Positions 25,100-36,833 of a DNA stretch of 64,000 nucleotides are shown here, one piece after another; positions within the stretch are counted from its first letter, which is position 1, and each line of letters opens with the position of its first letter. Location of the stretch: positions 18,075,312 to 18,139,311 of the forward strand of contig OY979719.1 of the NCBI GenBank assembly GCA_963855995.1, given 5' to 3'. Made by a program: the position numbers and the translations under genes. This DNA comes from Muricea muricata. Lineage: Eukaryota; Cnidaria; Anthozoa; Malacalcyonacea; Plexauridae. The notes below the pieces were generated by a model, which saw only the letters and a program-made list of their open reading frames with translations, was not told the origin of the DNA and ran no database searches.

Positions 25100-26333
25100 G
25101 GACCCGCCACCATGCAAATACATCTTTGGTCTTTGTTTGAAAACAGATTTGAAGCAAACAAGCTGGCGATTCATACTAATGTTTTTACCACTACCACTCG
25201 TTTTTGCTTCAGTATGCGGTATAAATTACTATATCTTTGGCTTTATTTTGGACCAAAAATTTGGCAAAATATTTCCGTGAGATTTGAACCTAACTGACGG
25301 ACAATTCGCACCTATGCTTTCACCACTAGACCACACGTTCAAGCTTGATCATATGGTATAAATAAATTATTTTCTAATTTACTTTAACCAATCTTTGGTC
25401 TTGATTTTAAGCAAAAATTTTTGCAAAAGACTTTGGCGAGATTTGAACGAGACTAACTTTACACCAATGGTTTCACCACTAGACCAATCATTCCCGATAG
25501 TTTGTAAGGTATTAATTATTGGTTTTGAACAACCTGTGGTCATTATTTAAAAAAAAAATTTGCAGGAGACTACAAGGGGATTTGAACCAGACTACCTGGC
25601 TAACCGCACCAACCGACGCCTTTACCACCAGACCACTTGTTCATGTTTTAACAAATGATGTAAATTATATACAAACTTTGGTCTTTATTTCAAACTAATA
25701 ATTTTGCAAAAGACTGCGGCGAGATTTGAACCAGACAAAGGGAAATTTACCCACATGGTTTTACCCACAAGAACACTCGTTTAATCTTGATGAAGCGATG
25801 AAAACATCGTCTTTAATCATAATTTTTCACCTTTACTTTAAACCAAAATGTTTGGTAAATGACTTAACGAGACTTGAACCAGCTAAAGGGCAATTCAAAC
25901 GAATGGTTTTACCTTTACACCAGACGTGCACTTCTTGAGAACGCGGTATAAATTATTGACTTTACCTAATTATTGATATTAATTTAAGGCAAAATTTTTG
26001 CAAAAACTTAAGTGGTATTTGAACCTGACACATTGCTGATTCATACAACAGCTTTTACCACTAGACCACTCATACATGATGGAATGCGTGATGTAAATTA
26101 TTGACTTCAAAAAACCCCTGTTTGCAAAAATTTTGGCTTAAAATAAAGACAAAAAATTGATTAAAGAAAATGATTTACCTCCTCCACTCAAGCAAATTAA
26201 TAAATGGTCTAGTGGTAATTACAATGGGTTTGATGGGTGTGAATTGCGTGTAAGCCGGTTCAAATCTCGCTGAAACCTTTTACAAAAATTTTGGCTTAAA
26301 ATACAGACAAAAAATTGATTAAAGAAAAATGAG
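25100..26333 (-). repeat. Diverged tandem array of tRNA-like repeats (left edge)
   Basis: About seven monomers, 140-160 bp apart, read on the minus strand. Each has a box-B-like stretch (rev. comp. of GAGATTTGAACC; near 25147, 25280, 25440, 25580, 25722, 25868, 26015) and, 40-55 bp on, a box-A-like stretch (rev. comp. of ACCACTAGACCA). One plus-strand monomer at about 26200-26280 has TGGTCTAGTGG and GGTTCAAATCTC. The monomers differ strongly from one another, unlike those at 38620-46110, but belong to the same family; the spacer pieces AAAATTTTTGCAAAAG and GTCTTTATTT recur. The array is cut at 26333 by the 3.3-kb satellite. Confidence 0.75.
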
Positions 26334-26474
26334 CACTACAGAGACGATAGGTATTAAATAAATGGAAATGTGTTTCGCTGATTGCATAAATGACCACGCA
26401 AATTATATTTTGATGTTTATGATAAAACTTACACAGCACGTTAATAACAGCAGCCTATATATAGATGCATGTGC

Positions 26475-26654
26475 GCATGGCAATAGTGCCCACCTGGTCG
26501 TAATTCAACCACAATCAGTGCAACAGCAAAGCATGACATATATAAATACAAATCGGTCGTACTATAGTATCACCGATTTGTATTTATATACGTCATGCTT
26601 TGCTGTTGCACTAATTGTGGTTGAATTACGACCAGGTAGGCACTATTGCCATGC
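26475..26654. repeat. 180-bp near-perfect palindrome, satellite copy 1
   Basis: Two arms of about 90 bp meet at ACTATAGT (centre 26564/26565). They run outwards to GCATGGCAATAGTGCC and its complement, with few mismatches. Equivalent palindromes lie at 29770-29949, 33065-33244 and 36364-36543. The second, diverged half of the unit has only the left arm (for example 28085-28172). Such a structure could extrude a cruciform or form a long RNA hairpin. Confidence 0.85.
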
Positions 26655-26686
26655 GTGATCATTTGCTTTTCTTCTTTTAAAATATC

Positions 26687-26940
26687 TGCCTGTACTTAGG
26701 GGAAACAGGCAGATCTCTGGAAACAAGAAAGGCTGAACACATCAGAAACGTTAAGGAACATAATAATGGTTCAAACATCGAAAAACGTGCAACGCGAAAA
26801 TCATTGACACAGGGAATTTCCGTAGTCGCCTAACACTAGAAAGTCTAGAATCATGGCATACAGCTGCCAAACACAGCAATGCTGATAACAACTCAAAACC
26901 GCTTCCTCGACAATGTACAATCTTAATAAAGAAAACATAG
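26687..26940 (+). pseudogene. Penelope-like element GIY-YIG remnant, satellite copy 1
   Basis: The frame from 26687 reads CLYLGETGRSLETRKAEHIR and then NVKEHNNGSNI, the YxG and helix region of the GIY-YIG nuclease carried by Penelope-like retroelements. After a frame change it continues NFRSRLTLESLESWHTAAKH and SNADNNSKPLPRQ, typical of the extreme C terminus of these elements. Frame breaks and the absence of a reverse transcriptase show it is dead. Confidence 0.7.
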
Positions 26941-27034
26941 TATCACCTTATCGTATTTCACAGTGCACATGTATACACGTCATATCTAGCTTCATTTCAC
27001 ACTTTCACAGTTTACTGCAATCATTATAAATATA

Positions 27035-27074
27035 CCCGTTGAAGGCTACAGACTGGTGGCCGAAAGCTCGTAAA
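27035..27074 (+). ncRNA. Hammerhead-like ribozyme motif, probably degraded
   Basis: CCGTTGA, then a 6-bp stem GGCTAC/GTGGCC (loop AGACTG), then GAAA reproduces the order of a hammerhead core (CUGANGA, stem II, GAAA). Penelope-like elements are known to carry hammerhead motifs in their terminal repeats. Here the core deviates (C-U-G-A becomes C-C-G-T), so cleavage is doubtful. The motif recurs at about 30330, 33629 and 36928, one per satellite unit. Confidence 0.4.
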
Positions 27075-28879
27075 CAAATAAATATATTTTAGTCAGAGAA
27101 CGTCTCACCCTTTTCATTTATGTCTAATTGACACATCTACGATTTTTAGTGGTTTATATTGTTTAACCGTTTCTTAAAGCTCATTCAGTGAAAAACGGGT
27201 AAAATAGGGCAAGTGTAATAGCCCTCGCGGTCTGGTGGTAAGGCAGTGTGGCGGTAAATAAACAACGCAGCTGAACGATAATTCCCTTGCTCTGAATTCT
27301 TTTCTTGTTTTAGAATTAATTATAGGCTAGAGAAAAGCCCGCTTAAACAATTTAAGTGGCAAGCGCGTGATAGCAAACATATATAGTCTAGTGGCCAATG
27401 CAAAATGTCTCAAGTCAACGAGTTTTTGGTCAAACCTAATTGCCCTTGTCACAAACCCCATAGGTTTTTGTCTGGGGTAAGAATTATTATAAATATACAC
27501 GCTAGATTAAATCAAAGTTATTCGAAGCCATTCGCGAGCTTTTGTTCGCATTTCATCGAATAATATTTAATCATACTCTGTCGAGGAAGACCTTGAAGTT
27601 GCTTTTGAGTGTAATTACATTTATATGCACAAATTTATTTCTAAATAAATCCAATTGAGTCTTTTGCAATATCACAATAACAAAAATGGGTAAGATCACA
27701 ACTTGAGCGTACAGTAGGTTTCTGGTGCTACGAATTTTAAAATCCCATATTTTTGTAAGTAGAACATTTGAAAGATAAATGTGTGTTGAAATCAGCCTTC
27801 TCTTATACTCGGAGAAGACCATGTAAATTCTGATCAAACATACATTTCCAAATTTAATGACCCAGCTATATGACGTTCAATATATACCATTGAACTAAAC
27901 AGATCACTATTTAAATCTAATGTCGAAGAACAATTTTATTGCTGAGGCACTACAGACACGATAAGTATTAAATAAATGGAAATGTTTTTCGCTGATTGCA
28001 TAAATGACCACGCAAATTATATTTTGATATGATAAAACTTATACAGCACGTTAATAACAGCAGCCTATATATAGATGCATGTGCGCATGGCAATAGTGTC
28101 TACCCGGTCGTAATTCAACCACAATCACTGCAACAGCAGAGCATGAGGTATATATATACAAATCGGTGATACTATATCTTGATGGTCTGATTCGAAGATA
28201 CAGGGTTTTAGCACTTACGGTCTGGGGGCCGCTTCTACCCTCCCCTATATTTCGAACCAGAGGTGGTGGAGTTTATGACACAGACGGTTGAGGCAGTCAA
28301 TTCGATGTCGTTGTCGAAAGGCAACCGCATTTGGTGGGTTGTCAAGGCCAATTGTGTGCGAAGCCACCCGTGCGCGCCATCCGTGTGCAAACTTTTATTA
28401 CAATATCCCGGTCCTTTTTACCATCGTTATACATTTCCAAGGCTAATCCTTCGAAGGTAGCAGAATTCCTGACACCTTTTGGAACCTTTTAATTTAAATT
28501 GATTACGCTGGCCGGCGTACAATCTCTTATGACGCTTTTCAATAGCCCTAATGTAAGTGGTAGAGCGTAATTCTTTTCAATTATTTATTTGGGGTTTTTT
28601 CGCCAAAAAAGATGGCTCCCACCTTTAAGAAAAACTATAGCATTTTGAGCACGGTTTTTTGTTCAATTTTTTTCGATGGTTTTTTAGAACTTTTATTTTC
28701 TCCATTTACCAAAAATTTTGCCAGTGCGGTTAACAAGGAAATAATAATTTTTCTTTATCAGACTGTATGATAAAAAGAAGTAATTGTCAAATTGTGACGA
28801 ATTTTTTTCTAAAAAAATTTGCAAAATAGACGAAAAGATACTTTGGAAAGGGTTATTAATTCTTACGCAAGACGAAAAC

Positions 28880-29140
28880 TATTTAATGCATGGCAAGGGC
28901 AGGAATTGATCCTACCCACGTTTGTAGGGTAATTTGTATTTGACCACTGCATTACGTTGGTTATGAGGCTTCGGCAAGTTGGTTTAAGTTGTCTATACGT
29001 TCTTCTAGCCTGTGCTTAATTCTTGAAACTGACGAAGTCCAGAACGATTTTTATCAAAGGTAGGTGTTGCTTCCGGACTCAGTGATTGATTCTGAAGGGA
29101 TACACATTGTCTTTACCACTGGACTATGTTAGTTACAACT
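28880..29140 (-). repeat. Two decayed tRNA-like monomers inside the 3.3-kb unit
   Basis: On the minus strand, TAGTCCAGTGG (near 29125) fits box A and is followed by AGAATCAATC, a poor box B. About 160 bp upstream on this strand GGATCAATTCC (near 28908) and GCAGTGG (near 28948) form a second, weaker pair. The spacing equals the period of the flanking tRNA-like arrays, so the large unit seems to have captured old monomers. The segment recurs in copies 2 and 3. Confidence 0.45.
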
Positions 29141-29981
29141 TTCTATGTTAGTTACCACTTTGACTGGGTTAAGAATTATTATAGATATACACGCTAGATT
29201 AAATCAAAGTTATTCGAAGCCATTCGCGAGCTTTTGTTCGCATTTCATCGAATAATATTTAATCATACTCTGCTTTTGAGTGTAATTACATTTTTAAATT
29301 ATGTACAAATCTATTTCTAAATAAATCCAATTGAGTCTTTTGCAATATCACAAATAACAAAAATGGGTAAGGTCAAAACTTGAGCATATAGTAGGTTTCT
29401 GGTGCTACGAATTTTAAAAGCCTATATTTTTGTGAGTAATAAAACATTTGAAAAATAAATGTGTGTTGAAATCAGCCTTCTCTTATACTCGGAGAAGACC
29501 TTGTAAATTCTGATCAAACATACTTTTCCAAATATAATGACTTAGCTATAGGCGTCCACTATATATATCATTGAACAAAGCAGATCACTATTTAAATCTA
29601 ATTTCGAAGAACAACATTATTGCTGGATCACTACAGAGACGATAAGTATTAAATAAATGGAAATGTGTTTCGCTGATTGCATAAATGACCACGCAAATTA
29701 TATTTTGATGTTTATGATAAAACTTACACAGCATGTTAATAACAGCAGCCTATATATAGATGCATGTGCGCATGGCAATAGTGCCTACCTGGTCGTAATT
29801 CAACCACAATCAGTGCAACAGCAAAGCATGACGTATATAAATACAAATCGGTCGTACTGTAGTATCACCGATTTGTATTTATATACGTCATGCTTTGCTG
29901 TTGCACTAATTGTGGTTGAATTACGACCAGGTAGGCACTATTGCCATGCGTGATCATTTGCTTTTCTTCTTTTAAAATATC

Positions 29982-30235
29982 TGCCTGTACTTAGGGGAAA
30001 CAGGCAGATCTCTGGAAACAAGAAAGGCTGAACACATCAGAAACGTTAAGGAACATAATAATGGTTCAAACATCGAAAAACGTGCAACGCGAAAATCATT
30101 GACACAGGGAATTTCCGTAGTCGCCTAACACTAGAAAGTCTAGAATCATGGCATACAGCTGCCAAACACAGCAATGCTGATAACAACTCAAAACCGCTTC
30201 CTCGACAATGTACAATCTTAATAAAGAAAACATAG
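29982..30235 (+). pseudogene. Penelope-like GIY-YIG remnant, satellite copy 2
   Basis: Same remnant, 3295 bp after the first and virtually identical, with the same frame breaks. The damage therefore predates the amplification. Confidence 0.7.
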
Positions 30236-33200
30236 TATCACCTTATCGTATTTCACAGTGCACATGTATACACGTCATATCTAGCTTCATTTCACACTTT
30301 CACAGTTTACTGCAATCATTATAAATATACCCGTTGAAGGCTACAGACTGGTGGCCGAAAGCTCGTAAACAAATAAATATATTTTAGTCAGAGAACGTCT
30401 CACCCTTTTCATTTATGTCTAATTGACACATCTACGATTTTTAGTGGTTTATATTGTTTAACCGTTTCTTAAAGCTCATTCAGTGAAAAACGGGTAAAAT
30501 AGGGCAAGTGTAATAGCCCTCGCGGTCTGGTGGTAAGGCAGTGTGGCGGTAAATAAACAACGCAGCTGAACGATAATTCCCTTGCTCTGAATTCTTTTCT
30601 TGTTTTAGAATTAATTATAGGCTAGAGAAAAGCCCGCTTAAACAATTTAAGTGGCAAGCGCGTGATAGCAAACATATATAGTCTAGTGGCCAATGCAAAA
30701 TGTCTCAAGTCAACGAGTTTTTGGTCAAACCTAATTGCCCTTGTCACAAACCCCATAGGTTTTTGTCTGGGGTAAGAATTATTATAAATATACACGCTAG
30801 ATTAAATCAAAGTTATTCGAAGCCATTCGCGAGCTTTTGTTCGCATTTCATCGAATAATATTTAATCATACTCTGTCGAGGAAGACCTTGAAGTTGCTTT
30901 TGAGTGTAATTACATTTATATGCACAAATTTATTTCTAAATAAATCCAATTGAGTCTTTTGCAATATCACAATAACAAAAATGGGTAAGATCACAACTTG
31001 AGCGTACAGTAGGTTTCTGGTGCTACGAATTTTAAAATCCCATATTTTTGTAAGTAGAACATTTGAAAGATAAATGTGTGTTGAAATCAGCCTTCTCTTA
31101 TACTCGGAGAAGACCATGTAAATTCTGATCAAACATACATTTCCAAATTTAATGACCCAGCTATATGACGTTCAATATATACCATTGAACTAAACAGATC
31201 ACTATTTAAATCTAATGTCGAAGAACAATTTTATTGCTGAGGCACTACAGACACGATAAGTATTAAATAAATGGAAATGTTTTTCGCTGATTGCATAAAT
31301 GACCACGCAAATTATATTTTGATATGATAAAACTTATACAGCACGTTAATAACAGCAGCCTATATATAGATGCATGTGCGCATGGCAATAGTGTCTACCC
31401 GGTCGTAATTCAACCACAATCACTGCAACAGCAGAGCATGAGGTATATATATACAAATCGGTGATACTATATCTTGATGGTCTGATTCGAAGATACAGGG
31501 TTTTAGCACTTACGGTCTGGGGGCCGCTTCTACCCTCCCCTATATTTCGAACCAGAGGTGGTGGAGTTTATGACACAGACGGTTGAGGCAGTCAATTCGA
31601 TGTCGTTGTCGAAAGGCAACCGCATTTGGTGGGTTGTCAAGGCCAATTGTGTGCGAAGCCACCCGTGCGCGCCATCCGTGTGCAAACTTTTATTACAATA
31701 TCCCGGTCCTTTTTACCATCGTTATACATTTCCAAGGCTAATCCTTCGAAGGTAGCAGAATTCCTGACACCTTTTGGAACCTTTTAATTTAAATTGATTA
31801 CGCTGGCCGGCGTACAATCTCTTATGACGCTTTTCAATAGCCCTAATGTAAGTGGTAGAGCGTAATTCTTTTCAATTATTTATTTGGGGTTTTTTCGCCA
31901 AAAAAGATGGCTCCCACCTTTAAGAAAAACTATAGCATTTTGAGCACGGTTTTTTGTTCAATTTTTTTCGATGGTTTTTTAGAACTTTTATTTTCTCCAT
32001 TTACCAAAAATTTTGCCAGTGCGGTTAACAAGGAAATAATAATTTTTCTTTATCAGACTGTATGATAAAAAGAAGTAATTGTCAAATTGTGACGAATTTT
32101 TTTCTAAAAAAATTTGCAAAATAGACGAAAAGATACTTTGGAAAGGGTTATTAATTCTTACGCAAGACGAAAACTATTTAATGCATGGCAAGGGCAGGAA
32201 TTGATCCTACCCACGTTTGTAGGGTAATTTGTATTTGACCACTGCATTACGTTGGTTATGAGGCTTCGGCAAGTTGGTTTAAGTTGTCTATACGTTCTTC
32301 TAGCCTGTGCTTAATTCTTGAAACTGACGAAGTCCAGAACGATTTTTATCAAAGGTAGGTGTTGCTTCCGGACTCAGTGATTGATTCTGAAGGGATACAC
32401 ATTGTCTTTACCACTGGACTATGTTAGTTACAACTTTCTATGTTAGTTACCACTTTGACTGGGTTAAGAATTATTATAGATATACACGCTAGATTAAATC
32501 AAAGTTATTCGAAGCCATTCGCGAGCTTTTGTTCGCATTTCATCGAATAATATTTAATCATACTCTGCTTTTGAGTGTAATTACATTTTTAAATTATGTA
32601 CAAATCTATTTCTAAATAAATCCAATTGAGTCTTTTGCAATATCACAAATAACAAAAATGGGTAAGGTCAAAACTTGAGCATATAGTAGGTTTCTGGTGC
32701 TACGAATTTTAAAAGCCTATATTTTTGTGAGTAATAAAACATTTGAAAAATAAATGTGTGTTGAAATCAGCCTTCTCTTATACTCGGAGAAGACCTTGTA
32801 AATTCTGATCAAACATACTTTTCCAAATATAATGACTTAGCTATAGGCGTCCACTATATATATCATTGAACAAAGCAGATCACTATTTAAATCTAATTTC
32901 GAAGAACAACATTATTGCTGGATCACTACAGAGACGATAAGTATTAAATAAATGGAAATGTGTTTCGCTGATTGCATAAATGACCACGCAAATTATATTT
33001 TGATGTTTATGATAAAACTTACACAGCATGTTAATAACAGCAGCCTATATATAGATGCATGTGCGCATGGCAATAGTGCCTACCTGGTCGTAATTCAACC
33101 ACAATCAGTGCAACAGCAAAGCATGACGTATATAAATACAAATCGGTCGTACTGTAGTATCACCGATTTGTATTTATATACGTCATGCTTTGCTGTTGCA

Positions 33201-33276
33201 CTAATTGTGGTTGAATTACGACCAGGTAGGCACTATTGCCATGCGTGATCATTTGCTTTTCTTCTTTTAAAATATC

Positions 33277-33534
33277 TGCCTGTACTTAGGGGAAACAGGC
33301 AGATCTCTGGAAACAAGAAAGGCTGAACACATCAGAAACGTTAAGGAACATAATAATGGTTCAAACATCGAAAAACGTGCAACGCGAAAATCATTGACAC
33401 AGGGAATTTCCGTAGTCGCCTAACACTAGAAAGTCTAGAATCATGGCATACAGCTGCCAAACACAGCAATGCTGATAACACTGAACTCAAAACCGCTTCC
33501 TCGACAATGTACAATCTTAATAAAGAAAACATGG
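33277..33534 (+). pseudogene. Penelope-like GIY-YIG remnant, satellite copy 3
   Basis: Same remnant with four extra bases near 33478-33485 compared with copies 1 and 2, giving ADNTELK before an extra A. ADNTELKPLPRQ is closer to the usual Penelope tail, so copies 1 and 2 probably carry the derived deletion. Confidence 0.7.
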
Positions 33535-36500
33535 TATCACCTTATCGTATTTCACAGTGCACATGTATACACGTCATATCTAGCTTCATTTCACACTTTC
33601 ACAGTTTACTGCAATCATCATAAATATACCCGTTGAAGGCTACAGACTGGTGGCCGAAAGCTCGTAAACAAATAAATATATTTTAGTCAGAGAACGTCTC
33701 ACCCTTTTCATTTATGTCTAATTGACACATCTACGATTTTTAGTGGTTTATATTGTTTAACCATTTCTTAAAGCTCATTCAGTTAAAAACGGGTAAAATA
33801 GGGCGAGTGTAATAGCCAACGCGGTCTGGTGGTAAGGCAAAGTGGCGGTAAATAAACAACGCAGCTGAACGATAATTCCCTTGCTCTGAATTCTTTTCAC
33901 GTTTTAGAATTAATTATAGGCTAGAGAAAAGCCCGCTTAAACAATTTAAGTGGCAAGCGCGTGATAGCAAACACATATAGTCTAGTGGCCAATGCAAAAT
34001 GTCTCAAGTCAACGAGTTTTTGGTCAAACCTAATTGCCCTTGTCACAAACCCCATAGGTTTTTGTCTGGGGTAAGAATTATTATAAATATACACGCTAGA
34101 TTAAATCAAAGTTATTCGAAGCCATTCGCGAGCTTTTGTTCGCATTTCATCGAATAATATTTACTCATACTCTGTCGAGGAAGATCTTGAAGTTGCTTTT
34201 GAGTGTAATTACATTTATATGCACAAATTTATTTCTAAATAAATCCAATTGAGTCTTTTGCAATATCACAATAACAAAAATGGGTAAGATCACAACTTGA
34301 GCATACAGTAGGTTTCTGGTGCTACGAATTTTAAAATCCCATATTTTTGTAAGTAGAACATTTGAAAGATAAATGTGTGTTGAAATCAGCCTTCTCTTAT
34401 ACTCGGAGAAGACCATGTAAATTCTGATCAAACATACATTTCCAAATTTAATGACCCAGCTATATGACGTTCAATATATACCATTGAACTAAACAGATCA
34501 CTATTTAAATCTAATGTCGAAGAACAATTTTATTGCTGAGGCACTACAGACACGATAAGTATTAAATAAATGGAAATGTTTTTCGCTGATTGCATAAATG
34601 ACCACGCAAATTATATTTTGATATGATAAAACTTATACAGCACGTTAATAACAGCAGCCTATATATAGATGCATGTGCGCATGGCAATAGTGTCTACCCG
34701 GTCGTAATTCAACCACAATCACTGCAACAGCAGAGCATGAGGTATATATATACAAATCGGTGATACTATATCTTGATGGTCTGATTCGAAGATACAGGGT
34801 TTTAGCACTTACGGTCTGGGGGCCGCTTCTACCCTCCCCTATATTTCGAACCAGAGGTGGTGGAGTTTATGACACAGACGGTTGAGGCAGTCAATTCGAT
34901 GTCGTTGTCGAAAGGCAACCGCATTTGGTGGGTTGTCAAGGCCAATTGTGTGCGAAGCCACCCGTGCGCGCCATCCGTGTGCAAACTTTTATTACAATAT
35001 CCCGGTCCTTTTTACCATCGTTATACATTTCCAAGGCTAATCCTTCGAAGGTAGCAGAATTCCTGACACCTTTTGGAACCTTTTAATTTAAATTGATTAC
35101 GCTGGCCGGCGTACAATCTCTTATGACGCTTTTCAATAGCCCTAATGTAAGTGGTAGAGCGTAATTCTTTTCAATTATTTATTTGGGGTTTTTTCGCCAA
35201 AAAAGATGGCTCCCACCTTTAAGAAAAACTATAGCATTTTGAGCACGGTTTTTTGTTCAATTTTTTTCGATGGTTTTTTAGAACTTTTATTTTCTCCATT
35301 TACCAAAAATTTTGCCAGTGCGGTTAACAAGGAAATAATAATTTTTCTTTATCAGACTGTATGATAAAAAGAAGTAATTGTCAAATTGTGACGAATTTTT
35401 TTCTAAAAAAATTTGCAAAATAGACGAAAAGATACTTTGGAAAGGGTTATTAATTCTTACGCAAGACGAAAACTATTTAATGCATGGCAAGGGCAGGAAT
35501 TGATCCTACCCACTTTTGTAGGGTAATTTGTATTTGACCACTGCATTACGTTGGTTATGAGGCTTCGGCAAGTTGGTTTAAGTTGTCTATACGTTCTTCT
35601 AGCCTGTGCTTAATTCTTGAAACTGACGAAGTCCAGAACGATTTTTATCAAAGGTAGGTGTTGCTTCCGGACTCAGTGATTGATTCTGAAGGGATACACA
35701 TTGTCTTTACCACTGGACTATGTTAGTTACAACTTTCTATGTTAGTTACCACTTTGACTGGGTTAAGAATTATTATAGATATACACGCTAGATTAAATCA
35801 AAGTTATTCGAAGCCATTCGCGAGCTTTTGTTCGCATTTCATCGAATAATATTTAATCATACTCTGCTTTTGAGTGTAATTACATTTTTAAATTATGTAC
35901 AAATCTATTTCTAAATAAATCCAATTGAGTCTTTTGCAATATCACAAATAACAAAAATGGGTAAGGTCAAAACTTGAGCATATAGTAGGTTTCTGGTGCT
36001 ACGAATTTTAAAAGCCTATATTTTTGTGAGTAATAAAACATTTGAAAAATAAATGTGTGTTGAAATCAGCCTTCTCTTATACTCGGAGAAGACCTTGTAA
36101 ATTCTGATCAAACATACTTTTCCAAATATAATGACTTAGCTATAGGCGTCCACTATATATATCATTGAACAAAGCAGATCACTATTTAAATCTAATTTCG
36201 AAGAACAACATTATTGCTGGATCACTACAGAGACGATAAGTATTAAATAAATGGAAATGTGTTTCGCTGATTGCATAAATGACCACGCAAATTATATTTT
36301 GATGTTTATGATAAAACTTACACAGCATGTTAATAACAGCAGCCTATATATAGATGCATGTGCGCATGGCAATAGTGCCTACCTGGTCGTAATTCAACCA
36401 CAATCAGTGCAACAGCAAAGCATGACGTATATAAATACAAATCGGTCGTACTGTAGTATCACCGATTTGTATTTATATACGTCATGCTTTGCTGTTGCAC

Positions 36501-36575
36501 TAATTGTGGTTGAATTACGACCAGGTAGGCACTATTGCCATGCGTGATCATTTGCTTTTCTTCTTTTAAAATATC

Positions 36576-36833
36576 TGCCTGTACTTAGGGGAAACAGGCA
36601 GATCTCTGGAAACAAGAAAGGCTGAACACATCAGAAACGTTAAGGAACATAACAATGGTTCAAACATCGAAAAACGTGCAACGCGAAAATCATTGACACA
36701 GGGAATTTCCGTAGTCGCCTAACACTAGAAAGTCTAGAATCATGGCATACAGCTGCCAAACACAGCAATGCTGATAACACTGAACTCAAAACCGCTTCCT
36801 CGACAATGTACAATCTTAATAAAGAAAACATGG
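36576..36833 (+). pseudogene. Penelope-like GIY-YIG remnant, satellite copy 4
   Basis: Same form as copy 3, including the four extra bases. This supports pairwise homogenisation of copies 3 and 4. Confidence 0.7.
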
